Positions 24,927-33,633 are shown, counted from the first letter of the stretch. The stretch is DNA of 64,000 nucleotides from Neobacillus sp. YX16 (GCF_030123505.1 NZ_CP126115.1:2308001-2372000), one strand, 5' to 3'. Program-made: numbers and translations. Notes: a model not told the origin generated them from the letters alone.

Positions 24927-26954
24927 ATGGAGAAACTACTTGATATTCAGCAATTAAAAGTTGATTTCACCAAAAAGGTTGGCGATGTTACAGCAATCAA
25001 GAATGTCACAATGCACATTCAGGCGGGTGAGACTGTTTGTATAGTTGGGGAATCTGGTAGTGGTAAGACAGTTACCTCTAAATCGATTATGAGGCTCATA
25101 GATTATGAAAATGGAAAAATATCGGGTGGAAGCATAGTGCTGGATGGGTTAGACCTAACACATCTTACGAATAAAAAACTTCGATCTATTCGTGGGAAAA
25201 AAATAGCAATGATTTTTCAAGAACCAATGGCGGCTTTTGATCCTGTATTTACAATTGGAAGCCAAATCATTGAAACGATTCTTGCACATAAGCAATCTAG
25301 TAAATCAGAAGCAAAAGAGAGAGCTCTTTATTTATTAAAACGTGTGGGTATATCGGCTGCTGAGATACGCTTTAACCAATATCCAAATGAGTTGTCAGGA
25401 GGTATGCTGCAACGGGCTATGATTGCGATGGCTCTTGCTTGTGGTCCAGACCTCCTCATTGCAGATGAGCCGACAACAGCCCTAGATGTTACCATTCAAG
25501 CGCAAATATTACATTTGCTCCAGGAATTGAAAGAAGAAATGGGGATGTCCATTCTGTTAATTACTCATGATATGGGTGTTGCAGCAGAAATGGCTGACCG
25601 AATTATAGTGATGTATGCCGGAAGTATTGTAGAGCATGCAAACGTCAAGGATTTGTTTGAAATGCCTCATCACCCCTATACATATGGGCTATTGCAATCA
25701 ATAACAACATTGGATAGTGATAGGAGTAAAGAGCTCTATTCGATTAAAGGATCTATTCCAGCTTTAAGCGATTTACCTACTGGATGTGAGTTTCATCCAC
25801 GCTGTCCTTATGCGTCAGAACGTTGTTTTATCGAGGCACCTCCATTAGTAGAGGTGAATAACCGCCAGACCGCATGCTGGCATGCAGAGGAAATAGTAGA
25901 TAAACATATAAGAGAACAAAGTGTAGTAGAAACAAAAGAAAAAGTGCCAATTCAAAAAGATTTTTTTCCAACTGATTCTAAACATTCCCCTGAAACCTTG
26001 TTCGAGATTCAAGGGTTAAGTAAATATTATCCAATTGGGAACAATGTATTTTCTCGTAATCAATCATATATAAGAGCAGTGGACAATGTGTCATTCACGA
26101 TTAAAACAGGTGAGACATTTGGTCTAGTCGGAGAATCGGGTAGTGGTAAGTCAACATTGGGCAGAGTTCTTTTACAGTTAGAAAAACTAACTAGCGGAAA
26201 AGTATTTTTTCAGGGGCAAGATCTGTCAAAACTGAGTTCAAAAGCATTACGCGAAAAACGGAAAGATATGCAACTAATTTATCAAGACCCATATGGTTCT
26301 GTTAATCCACGCTGGAGGGTTGGAAACATTATCGGTGAACCGCTTCAAGTTCATGCAAACTCCAGTAAGAAAGAAAAACAGGATAGGGTTCAGGAGTTAT
26401 TAGAGGTGGTTGGTTTAAATAAAAGTGACTATGAACGGTATCCACATGAATTTTCAGGAGGACAGCGTCAGCGTATAGCAATTGCCAGAGCTATTGCCCT
26501 TAATCCTCAGTTTGTCTTAGCGGATGAAGCTGTTTCTGCATTAGATGTTTCTGTACAGGCACAAATCGTGAATTTATTGCAGAATTTACAGAGAAAGCGG
26601 GAATTAACCTATTTATTTATTGGCCATGGCTTAAATATTGTAAGGCATATATCTGATCGTATTGGTGTCATGTACTTAGGTCAATTGGTTGAAATGGCAT
26701 CAAGTGAAGAATTATTCCTACATCCTGCCCATCATTATACAAAAGGATTAATTGAATCAATCCCAATTGCCAATCCAACCCGCCCTAGAGAACGGATTAC
26801 CATTCAGGGGGAAATTCCATCTCCGGCTAATCCCCCAACTGGGTGCAGATTTCATACCCGTTGCCCAGCAGCAACTGCACGATGCCGTGAGGAACAGCCT
26901 ATTTTTAGGGAGATTCATATAGGGCACTGGGTTGCCTGTCATGATCCAGTTTAA
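24927..26954 (+). CDS. Fused double ATP-binding protein of peptide/glutathione-type ABC importer (DppD-DppF fusion)
   Basis: 675 aa with two complete ABC domains, so one gene supplies both ATPase halves, as in GsiA or YejF. Domain 1 (about 1-265): Walker A GESGSGKT, signature LSGGMLQRAMIA, Walker B LLIADEPTTALD. Its oligopeptide C-terminal tail carries CEFHPRCPYASERC (possible Fe-S/zinc cysteine cluster). Linker about 320-355. Domain 2 (about 356-675): GESGSGKS, FSGGQRQRIAIAR, VLADEAVSALD, and a second cysteine tail CRFHTRCPAATARC. The Walker B of domain 2 reads DEAV in place of DEPT, which is common. Last gene of the four-gene ABC operon, but monooxygenases follow at 46 bp without a terminator. 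Confidence 0.93.
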   Translation: MEKLLDIQQLKVDFTKKVGDVTAIKNVTMHIQAGETVCIVGESGSGKTVTSKSIMRLIDYENGKISGGSIVLDGLDLTHLTNKKLRSIRGKKIAMIFQEPMAAFDPVFTIGSQIIETILAHKQSSKSEAKERALYLLKRVGISAAEIRFNQYPNELSGGMLQRAMIAMALACGPDLLIADEPTTALDVTIQAQILHLLQELKEEMGMSILLITHDMGVAAEMADRIIVMYAGSIVEHANVKDLFEMPHHPYTYGLLQSITTLDSDRSKELYSIKGSIPALSDLPTGCEFHPRCPYASERCFIEAPPLVEVNNRQTACWHAEEIVDKHIREQSVVETKEKVPIQKDFFPTDSKHSPETLFEIQGLSKYYPIGNNVFSRNQSYIRAVDNVSFTIKTGETFGLVGESGSGKSTLGRVLLQLEKLTSGKVFFQGQDLSKLSSKALREKRKDMQLIYQDPYGSVNPRWRVGNIIGEPLQVHANSSKKEKQDRVQELLEVVGLNKSDYERYPHEFSGGQRQRIAIARAIALNPQFVLADEAVSALDVSVQAQIVNLLQNLQRKRELTYLFIGHGLNIVRHISDRIGVMYLGQLVEMASSEELFLHPAHHYTKGLIESIPIANPTRPRERITIQGEIPSPANPPTGCRFHTRCPAATARCREEQPIFREIHIGHWVACHDPV

Positions 26955-26999
26955 CTTAAATGAATTGCTCGTAATGGATAAGTAATCGGAGGTGTTACA

Positions 27000-28055
27000 A
27001 TGAAATTTGTATTGTTTGATTTAATGGGAAACCATCCAAACGGTGTAACAGGTGAGGTATTAACAGCACAGCAAAGAATACAGCATGTAATCGACCAGGC
27101 TGTTTTTGCTGAATCTCTAGGTTTTGATGGATATGGCGTGGGTGAGCGGCATGGTGCACCGTTTTTGTCTTCTTCACCAGCAGTGATGTTAACAGCCATA
27201 GCTGCCAAAACTTCAAAAATTCGATTGCTGCCAACGGTATCTGTTTTAAGTGTTCTTGATCCAGTGCGTGTAGCAGAGGATTATGCTACTCTCGATCATC
27301 TTTCAGGTGGTAGGTTAGAGTTGATGATTGGTAAAGGAAATGACCCGCGTCATTACCCATTATTTGGAATTAGCGAGGAGGAGCAGTGGGAGTCTTTAGC
27401 TGAGCGGTATAGACTTCTAAAACGATTGTGGAATGAAGAAAATGTCTCTTGGGAGGGGAAGTATCGTCCATTATTAACGAATGTAACCACCCAGCCAAGA
27501 CCATATCAAAAACAGATTCCAATTTGGCATGGAAGTGCATCAAGTCCATTATCCACTGAGCTTGCTGCGAAGAATGGTGAACCGATTTTCTCATCTAATA
27601 CGTTTCATCCAATGGCTAAGTATAAAGAATTAATTGATCATTACCGTGAAAGACTCGAATATTATGGCCATGATCCTAAGAAAGCAGTTGTTGGTGCAGG
27701 TGCAAGAGGATTATATTTGGCAAGAACAACAGAGGAAGCCATGAAACGTTATCGTCCATATTATGATATTTTTATGGGCACAGAGGCCTCAAAGTTCAAT
27801 CAATCACCATTTAAGGACCTAGAAGATCACATTCAAAAAGGTTCTGCTTTAGTAGGAAGTGCGGATCAAGTGATAGAGAAGATTCTAAAATATCATCAAG
27901 CATTTGGACACCAGGTACAAAGTATCAGTGTTGAAGGATTAAGTAAAGAAGAACAACATGAGCAGCTCGAAAGATTTGCTGAGGAGGTTATTCCAGTACT
28001 TCGACGAGAAATTCCTAGTACGGTTTGGGAAAACGAACAACCGACATTGATATAG
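27000..28055 (+). CDS. LLM-class flavin-dependent oxidoreductase
   Basis: 351-aa luciferase-like protein of a different subgroup from 20195. Seen: AVFAESLGFDGYGVGERHG (the S/GERH variant of SEHH), LPTVSVLSVLDPVRVAEDYATLDHLSGGRLELMIGKG (split over strand and turn), and PIWHGSASSPLSTELAAKNGEPIF. SD GGAGGTG precedes ATG; only 46 bp separate it from the ABC ATPase, and no terminator lies between, so it probably belongs to that transcript. Likely acts on the imported compound; substrate unknown. Confidence 0.85.
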   Translation: MKFVLFDLMGNHPNGVTGEVLTAQQRIQHVIDQAVFAESLGFDGYGVGERHGAPFLSSSPAVMLTAIAAKTSKIRLLPTVSVLSVLDPVRVAEDYATLDHLSGGRLELMIGKGNDPRHYPLFGISEEEQWESLAERYRLLKRLWNEENVSWEGKYRPLLTNVTTQPRPYQKQIPIWHGSASSPLSTELAAKNGEPIFSSNTFHPMAKYKELIDHYRERLEYYGHDPKKAVVGAGARGLYLARTTEEAMKRYRPYYDIFMGTEASKFNQSPFKDLEDHIQKGSALVGSADQVIEKILKYHQAFGHQVQSISVEGLSKEEQHEQLERFAEEVIPVLRREIPSTVWENEQPTLI

Positions 28056-28117
28056 GAAGAAGTACTTTAATAAGGCGGATAATAAAAAATAGATAGGATG
28101 GCGGGAAGGAGATTTCA

Positions 28118-29452
28118 ATGAGTAATCAAGGGCAAACCATGCATCTTAATTTATTTTTATATAATCAGGGACATCATGAGGCTTCTTGGCGTCATCCAGA
28201 TGCACTCCCTGAAAAAATGATGGACTTCACATACTATAAAAAATTAGCTCAAAAAGCAGAAATGGCTAAATTGGATTCAATTTTTCTTGCTGATCGTACT
28301 TCAACATCACCTAATGCGGTTGAAAATGGATCACTTGTTTCTTTTGAACCAACCACATTATTATCAGCTTTAGCGTCTGTTACGGAACATATTGGGTTAA
28401 TTGGAACCGTATCAACTAGTTTTAATGAACCCTATAATGTGGCTCGAAGGTTTTCTTCCCTTGATTTCTTGAGTAATGGGCGCGCCGGATGGAATATCAT
28501 TACTTCTGGAACCGATGGTGAGGCTCAAAATTTTAATCTTGATACCATTCCTGATCATACCTCTCGCTATAAAAAAGCAAAAGAGTTTTTAGAGGTAACC
28601 ATGAAGCTGTGGGATAGTTGGGAAGATGAGGCTGTAATAATAGATAGAGAGAATGGAATTTTTGCAGACAGCCAAAAAGTACACGAAATTCATCATGATG
28701 GGGAGTTCTTTAAAGTTCGTGGACCGTTAAACATACCTAGGTCCCCACAAAAAAGACCAGTTCTCATTCAAGCAGGGAGTTCTGAAGATGGAAGGGAATT
28801 TTCATCCCGATATGCTGATGCAATATTTACCTCTCAACAAACGTTTGAAGATGCTTGTATGTTTTATAAGGATGTAAAAGAAAGAATAGCCAGGAACGGA
28901 AGGAATCCTAATCAAGTCAAAATATTGCCGGGAATTAGTTTTATTATCGGTAATACAGAAGAAGAAGCCAAGGAAAAGGAAGAAGAGTTAGCACAATTCA
29001 TGAATTTTAATCACAGTTTACTTCAGCTTTCGAATAGGTTTGGAGTGGATTTAACATCTGTTTCATTAGATGAACCGTTGCCCAATCTTCCTGATATTGG
29101 AGAAATACAAGGTCATCAAAGTCGTACACAATTAATCGTCCAATTGGCTCAAAGAGAAAATCTTACTGTTAAACAATTGCTGATTCGCTTAGGAGGTGGA
29201 AGGGGCCATTATACAATAAGCGGGACACCAAAGAGAATTGCAGATGAACTTGAATATTGGTTTCTTAATGGAGCAGCTGATGGATTTAATCCCATGCCAC
29301 AAGTAATGAATCGTGATTTCGACCGATTTGTCCATTTTGTAATACCAGAATTGCAGCGCAGACAGTTATTTAGGATGGAATATTCAGGAAATACATTGAG
29401 AAATCACTATGATTTGCCAGTTCCAGTTAATCAATTTATACCTAGTCACTAA
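28118..29452 (+). CDS. NtaA/SnaA/DszA-family FMN-dependent monooxygenase (YtnJ/CmoJ-like, copy 1)
   Basis: 444 aa, normal for the NtaA/SoxA(DszA)/CmoJ group of two-component flavin monooxygenases that cleave C-S or C-N bonds using reduced FMN. Seen: N-terminal MHLNLFLYNQGHHEASWRHP, DSIFLADR, LIGTVSTSFNEPYNVARRFSSLD, NGRAGWNIITS, PVLIQAGSSEDGREF, and the C-terminal GTPKRIADELEYWFLNGAADGF. It shares most of this with the gene at 30066. B. subtilis YtnJ acts in S-methylcysteine catabolism, which is the closest functional parallel. The reduced-flavin donor is not encoded here. Confidence 0.87.
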   Translation: MSNQGQTMHLNLFLYNQGHHEASWRHPDALPEKMMDFTYYKKLAQKAEMAKLDSIFLADRTSTSPNAVENGSLVSFEPTTLLSALASVTEHIGLIGTVSTSFNEPYNVARRFSSLDFLSNGRAGWNIITSGTDGEAQNFNLDTIPDHTSRYKKAKEFLEVTMKLWDSWEDEAVIIDRENGIFADSQKVHEIHHDGEFFKVRGPLNIPRSPQKRPVLIQAGSSEDGREFSSRYADAIFTSQQTFEDACMFYKDVKERIARNGRNPNQVKILPGISFIIGNTEEEAKEKEEELAQFMNFNHSLLQLSNRFGVDLTSVSLDEPLPNLPDIGEIQGHQSRTQLIVQLAQRENLTVKQLLIRLGGGRGHYTISGTPKRIADELEYWFLNGAADGFNPMPQVMNRDFDRFVHFVIPELQRRQLFRMEYSGNTLRNHYDLPVPVNQFIPSH

Positions 29453-29508
29453 TCCAATAATAAACAAACGGTCTTCATTAATCATTTATGAAGTACTTTT
29501 TTATAATA

Positions 29509-29536
29509 TTAATTCCTAGTAAAATAGTAGGTTTGG
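29509..29536 (+). promoter_or_regulatory. CymR-like box upstream of the DUF2325-like gene
   Basis: TTAATTCCTAGTAAAATAG followed by TAGGTTTGG; shares TTAATTCC-N-AGTA with the other boxes. Lies 36 bp before ATG 29573. Confidence 0.35.
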
Positions 29537-29572
29537 TTGAGGATTGTTGGGTTTTTAAAAGGAGGGTTGGCC

Positions 29573-29869
29573 ATGAAGTCGCTGTTAGTTATTGGAGGAG
29601 ATCGTATTGGTAATATTCTTAAAAATTTAGAAGGGGAGGGATTCGGGGAAGTAATCCATTTAAATGGACGGAAAAAAAAGATGGTTCGCACAGATATACC
29701 AAGAAAGGTAGATTTAATCTTAGTGTTAACAGACTTTATTAACCACAATCTCACAGGAGCCATAAAACGAAAGGCACAAGAATCTGGGATTCCGATTTGC
29801 TTTTCGAAGCGGTCTTGGTGTTTTATTCGTGAGGAGATAAAAAGAAGTCAAATATATGTTAATAAATAG
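29573..29869 (+). CDS. DUF2325-like small protein
   Basis: 98-aa protein beginning MKSLLVIGGDRIGNI, a Rossmann-like first strand and glycine turn, then IHLNGRKKKM, PRKVDLILVLTDFINHNL, and IPICFSKRSWCFI near the end. This resembles the DUF2325 family (single-domain proteins around 95 aa). ATG 29573 with AAAGGAGGG upstream is preferred to the earlier ATG at 29537. It lies between two paralogous monooxygenases. Function is unknown; the family is often found beside redox or sulfur genes, a recollection that should be treated as weak. Confidence 0.6.
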   Translation: MKSLLVIGGDRIGNILKNLEGEGFGEVIHLNGRKKKMVRTDIPRKVDLILVLTDFINHNLTGAIKRKAQESGIPICFSKRSWCFIREEIKRSQIYVNK

Positions 29870-29957
29870 CTTGCTGTTGTAGTAATTTCTAGAATTTCGT
29901 TCAAATTAATCAACTATTTCGTTTGATAGATTTTATGAATCAATACAATATATTTTT

Positions 29958-30016
29958 CTATCAGGTAAAGTATGGAATCCCTATTCTTTACGTGATAGGA
30001 TAAATCACAAGAATAT
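29958..30016 (+). promoter_or_regulatory. Dyad promoter module C (CTATCA...TGATAG plus -10)
   Basis: CTATCA (29958-29963), 29 bp, TGATAG (29993-29998), 17-bp spacer starting GATAGGATAA, -10 GAATAT (30011-30016). This copy has the longest dyad: CTATCAGGTAAAG against CTTTACGTGATAG, 12 of 13 paired. A sequence ending TTGGAATTAAA (30022-30050) resembles a CymR box in reverse orientation. Drives the monooxygenase at 30066. Confidence 0.7.
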
Positions 30017-30065
30017 TTAAAGTATTCCCATCGAATAACTTGGAATTAAAAAAGGAGGATATTCA

Positions 30066-31400
30066 ATGTCTACTCAAAAAAAATTGAAATTTGGCGCTAT
30101 TATTCATGGGGTGGGAGGAAATATTGCTGGTTGGAGACATCCTGATATTCATGCGGATGCAAGCGTGAGTTTGGAGTTCTATACCAATCAAGCACAAAAG
30201 GCCGAAGAAGGAAAGTTTGACTTAGTTTTTATTGCCGATGGCTTGCATATTAACGAGAAATCGATTCCGCACTTTTTAAATCGTTTCGAACCACTAACGA
30301 TTTTGTCTGCCCTTGCAGCCGTAACTTCAAAAATAGGACTTGTGGGAACACTGTCTACTTCCTATAGTGAACCCTTTAATGTTGCAAGACAATTTGCATC
30401 ACTCGACCATATCAGTAATGGCCGGGCTGGCTGGAATGTTGTTACTTCTCCCATAGAGAAGACGGCATTAAACTTTAGCAAAACGATCGAAGAACATCCT
30501 GATCATGCGAAAAGATACCGAATTGCTGCAGAATACTTGCAAGTTGCTAAAGGACTTTGGGATTCTTGGGAAGATGATGCATTTGTTCGAAATAAAGATA
30601 CCGGGGTGTTTTTTGACTCAGATAAATTACATCAATTAAATCACAGAGGGGAATTTTTCTCCGTACAGGGACCACTAAACATTGGCAGATCCAAGCAGGG
30701 CAGACCATTAATATTCCAAGCTGGTTCCTCAGAGGCAGGAAAAGACCTTGCCGCTAGAGAAGCGGATGCTATTTTTACAGGTCATCCAACATTATCAGCT
30801 GCGCGAGAGTTTTATCAGGATGTCAAAAACAGAGCAAATGCATTGGGACGTAATCCAGATGAACTCGCAATCCTTCCAGGGATTGCACCAATTATTGGTA
30901 CGACGGAGGAAGAAGCTGAAAGAAAATATCAAGAAATCGCAAATTTAGTATCAATCGATAAAGCTCTTGATTATCTAGGCCGATATTTCGAGCATCATGA
31001 TTTCTCACAATATCCTCTCGATGCACCGTTCCCTGAACTAGGAGATTTAGGTAAAAATAGCTTCCAAAGTCATACTGATCGAATTAAACAACAAGCGAAG
31101 GCACATAATTTAACACTTCGACAAGTTGCATTACAAGAGACAACACCAAAGCCGACATTTATTGGAACCCCTGAAAAAGTGGCTGATCTCATTCAGGAAT
31201 GGTTTGAAGGTAATGGCGCTGATGGGTTTATAATTGGTTCCGCGGTTCCAAATGGATTGAATGATTTTGTGGACTTTGTAGTGCCGATTCTTCAAAAACG
31301 AGGACTATTTAGAACAGAATACGAAGCTGAAACATTACGTGGTAACCTAGGAATTCCTTATCCAGAAAACCGTTATGCAAAAAAGGTGACAACCCGTTGA
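30066..31400 (+). CDS. NtaA/SnaA/DszA-family FMN-dependent monooxygenase (YtnJ/CmoJ-like, copy 2)
   Basis: 444 aa, paralogue of 28118. Seen: [87 protein letters not shown] and [22 protein letters not shown]. It has its own dyad promoter (module C) and its own terminator at 31450, so it is monocistronic. The retention of two such enzymes plus two other LLM proteins in one island suggests different sulfur substrates or positional specificities; inference. SD AAAGGAGG precedes ATG. Confidence 0.87.
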   Translation: MSTQKKLKFGAIIHGVGGNIAGWRHPDIHADASVSLEFYTNQAQKAEEGKFDLVFIADGLHINEKSIPHFLNRFEPLTILSALAAVTSKIGLVGTLSTSYSEPFNVARQFASLDHISNGRAGWNVVTSPIEKTALNFSKTIEEHPDHAKRYRIAAEYLQVAKGLWDSWEDDAFVRNKDTGVFFDSDKLHQLNHRGEFFSVQGPLNIGRSKQGRPLIFQAGSSEAGKDLAAREADAIFTGHPTLSAAREFYQDVKNRANALGRNPDELAILPGIAPIIGTTEEEAERKYQEIANLVSIDKALDYLGRYFEHHDFSQYPLDAPFPELGDLGKNSFQSHTDRIKQQAKAHNLTLRQVALQETTPKPTFIGTPEKVADLIQEWFEGNGADGFIIGSAVPNGLNDFVDFVVPILQKRGLFRTEYEAETLRGNLGIPYPENRYAKKVTTR

Positions 31401-31449
31401 TAAAAAAATGAGTAATTGCTACAAGAATTTCTGCCGACTAGTCAACTAG

Positions 31450-31496
31450 AGGCTCTCTATTTAAGATTTTTTCAATCTTGAATGGAGAGCCTTTTT
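31450..31496 (+). terminator. Terminator after monooxygenase copy 2
   Basis: AGGCTCTC with inner AAGATT, paired with CAATCTT and GAGAGCC, then TTTTT. The T-run directly touches the left target duplication of the MITE. Confidence 0.85.
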
Positions 31497-31503
31497 AGAT
31501 AAA

Positions 31504-31746
31504 GGCTGTGTTAAAGGAGACTGTTGATTTTAGAACCTGTTGATTGGAGCGGAAGGCGCTTGACTCCTCGAAAATGCTATCGCATTTTCTTCGTGCGTGG
31601 GCAGATTCGAGGATGTAAATCAATGTCCTGCGGGATGAACGAGCTGAGTGAGACCCCGCAGGTGCGAAGCTGTAAGGAGGCTCACGGGCGAGCCCTTTGA
31701 AAGCATAGCGCCTGGGGCGCAAATCAACAGCAAATTTAACACAGCC
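31504..31746. mobile_element. 243-bp non-coding MITE-like element with 12-bp TIRs and 8-bp target duplication
   Basis: Perfect terminal inverted repeats GGCTGTGTTAAA (31504-31515) and TTTAACACAGCC (31735-31746). Direct repeats TAGATAAA flank it at 31496-31503 and 31747-31754, i.e. an intact 8-bp target-site duplication. Inside, a second complementary layer (TGTTGATT near the left end, AATCAACA near the right) makes the element largely self-pairing. The interior is GC-rich against its surroundings and has no credible gene; the 75-codon frame on the minus strand is incidental. The class of transposase is not readable; 8-bp duplications and a GGCT end occur in IS families such as ISL3 and IS1595. 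Confidence 0.88.
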
Positions 31747-31791
31747 TAGATAAAAAAAACAAGAATTATAAATAGGGAGGATTTAAAAAAG

Positions 31792-32064
31792 ATGGGAAAA
31801 GAATTATCGGTTGTGGTTTGGGCTAAAGAAGGTTGTCACTATTGTGGTGAGGTAAAGCAATATTTAGAAGATAAAGGGTATAAATACGAAACGATCGATG
31901 TTACTCATCATGATGAGCGCAGAGATATTTTGGAGGTTAAGTATGGAGTCAGACATGTACCTGTAGTTGAAATTGGCCAGGGTGAGGTATATGAAGCGGT
32001 AACGAAAGTAGGAATTGAACATCTTGAAAAAGCATTAGCCAAAGTTTACGAAGGTGGTTTTTAA
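31792..32064 (+). CDS. Glutaredoxin-like thiol-redox protein (YtnI/CmoI-like)
   Basis: 90-aa thioredoxin-fold protein with the redox motif CHYCGE near residue 16, RHVPVVEIG (the cis-Pro loop) near 65, and no signal peptide. In B. subtilis a similar protein (YtnI) is encoded in the ytmI operon. SD GGGAGG lies upstream; the start is only 37 bp from the right target duplication of the MITE. First gene of a seven-gene run to 36840. Probably reduces disulfides or supports oxygenolytic release of cysteine; the exact role is unknown. Confidence 0.85.
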   Translation: MGKELSVVVWAKEGCHYCGEVKQYLEDKGYKYETIDVTHHDERRDILEVKYGVRHVPVVEIGQGEVYEAVTKVGIEHLEKALAKVYEGGF

Positions 32065-32065
32065 G

Positions 32066-32887
32066 ATGAAGAAAAAACTGATAATGGTTATTACGATCCT
32101 GTCAGCTCTACTAATTAGTGCATGCGGTACTCAAGAAACTTCAAATAGCAGCTCTAGCGCTAAAGCTGGAGACAAGAAAGTCCAAAAAATAATAGTCGGA
32201 ACAGGGACGCAGTTTCCTAATGTTTGCTTCATTGATAAGGATGGAAAGTTAACTGGATATGATGTTGAATTAGTGCGAAAAATTGATGAAAAGCTGCCTG
32301 AGTACGAATTTGAGTTTAAAACAATGGAATTTTCTAATCTTTTATTAAGCTTAGAAACAAATAAAATCGATTTTGTTGCCCACCAAATGGAAGTAAATGA
32401 GGAACGCCAAGAGAAATTTCTCTTTAATAAGGAACCATATAATATCTTTCCGCTTCACGTAACGGTTCATAAAGATAACAATGACATTCAATCGATTAAA
32501 GATTTAAAGGGGAAAAAGGCTATTGTTAGTGCCACTAGTAATTCAGCTGTTTTCCTAGAAAAATATAACAAAGAGAATAATGCAGGAATTGAAATTGTTT
32601 ATGCGGGGAATGGACCTGATTCTACGATAAATCAATTAAAAACAGGTCGGGCAGACGCAACAATCACGACACCATTTTCTGTCGATTTCAGTAACGATGC
32701 CGTAGATGCACAGCAAAAAGTAGTAGGTGAGCCGCTGCTTAATTCAAAGGTTTTTTTCCTTCTCAGGAAAGATGAAACACCATTACAGAAAAGAATTGAC
32801 GAAGCACTGGTTGAATTGAAAGAAGAAGGAGTAGTGAGTGAATTGAGTAAAAAATGGTTAGGGGCTGACTATACCGTTAATTTTTAA
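32066..32887 (+). CDS. Amino-acid (cystine-type) ABC transporter substrate-binding lipoprotein
   Basis: 273-aa lipoprotein of the family-3 solute-binding proteins. ATG 32066 follows GAAGGTGG and gives a normal signal with lipobox LISACG. Seen: VGTGTQFPNVCFIDKDGKLTGYDVELVRKI, NKIDFVAHQMEVNEERQEKFLF and LLRKDETPLQKRIDEAL (each in the expected place). TcyJ/TcyK of B. subtilis are the closest functional parallels; here there is one binding protein where ytm has two. The substrate is probably cystine or an S-substituted cysteine. Two bases separate it from the glutaredoxin stop, indicating coupling. Confidence 0.9.
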   Translation: MKKKLIMVITILSALLISACGTQETSNSSSSAKAGDKKVQKIIVGTGTQFPNVCFIDKDGKLTGYDVELVRKIDEKLPEYEFEFKTMEFSNLLLSLETNKIDFVAHQMEVNEERQEKFLFNKEPYNIFPLHVTVHKDNNDIQSIKDLKGKKAIVSATSNSAVFLEKYNKENNAGIEIVYAGNGPDSTINQLKTGRADATITTPFSVDFSNDAVDAQQKVVGEPLLNSKVFFLLRKDETPLQKRIDEALVELKEEGVVSELSKKWLGADYTVNF

Positions 32888-32922
32888 TATGTGGGAGAAG
32901 CGTTTGGGAGGTTTGAAACAAA

Positions 32923-33633
32923 ATGGGGAAAGCATTTGATTTGATGTTAATAATTGAGTTTATTCCGACACTTATTCAATACTTAGGAATAACTCTACAG
33001 ATATTAGCCGCATCTATTATTCTAGGACTTGTCCTCGGTATTGCAGCAGCGATACCGAGGCTGTTTAAAATACCACTTTTGAAACAATTAGTGACAATAT
33101 ACGTTTCATTTATTCGGGGAACTCCAATATTAATACAATTATTCCTTGTTTTTTATGGTCTGCCAGCCATTCTCATAATATTATTTTCTATTGATATTAC
33201 AAGGATGGATGCTATTTATTTTGTCATCATAACTTACTCAATTAGTAATGGTGCTGGATTTTCTGAAATTTTTCGAGCAGCGATTCGAGCAGTGGATTAC
33301 GGTCAGACCGAAGCAGCCTTTTCTGTCGGGATGACAAGCAGACAGAACTTTTTCCGAATCGTTCTTCCGCAGGCTGTTAGGATTGCATTTCCGAATATGG
33401 CAAATTCAGTGATCGGTTCCTTAAAGGATACTTCTCTTGCTTTTACCATCGGAGTGATGGACATGATGGGAAGAGGAGATACCCTAATTGCTGCAACTGC
33501 ACATGCCCTTGAAGTTTATCTCTCTCTCTCTATTATTTACTATATTGTCGTCTTATTGTTTGAAAAAATATTTAGCAAACTAGAAAAATATTTCAATCGT
33601 TATCAGAAGGCTGATGTAACAGCCATTGCTTAG
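32923..33633 (+). CDS. tcyL: Amino-acid ABC permease (TcyL-like)
   Basis: 236 aa, HisM/TcyL family. Seen: five hydrophobic segments, SFIRGTPILIQLFLVFYGLP (the RGTP signature), AAFSVGMTSRQNFFRIVLPQAVRIAFPN (EAA-like loop split by its turn) and SLKDTSLAFTIGV. Paired with the second permease at 33651, as in the tcyL-tcyM arrangement. SD GGGAGG upstream. Confidence 0.85.
   Translation: MGKAFDLMLIIEFIPTLIQYLGITLQILAASIILGLVLGIAAAIPRLFKIPLLKQLVTIYVSFIRGTPILIQLFLVFYGLPAILIILFSIDITRMDAIYFVIITYSISNGAGFSEIFRAAIRAVDYGQTEAAFSVGMTSRQNFFRIVLPQAVRIAFPNMANSVIGSLKDTSLAFTIGVMDMMGRGDTLIAATAHALEVYLSLSIIYYIVVLLFEKIFSKLEKYFNRYQKADVTAIA

Noticed and set aside
28080..28117. AGATAGGATGG before the monooxygenase at 28118 as a fourth dyad module
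   Set aside because: Only the right half resembles the motif; no CTATCA about 36 bp upstream, and the gene seems part of the preceding transcript.
31495..31722. 75-codon minus-strand frame inside the MITE
   Set aside because: No SD, arises from the palindromic GC-rich interior, and overlaps the terminal repeat.
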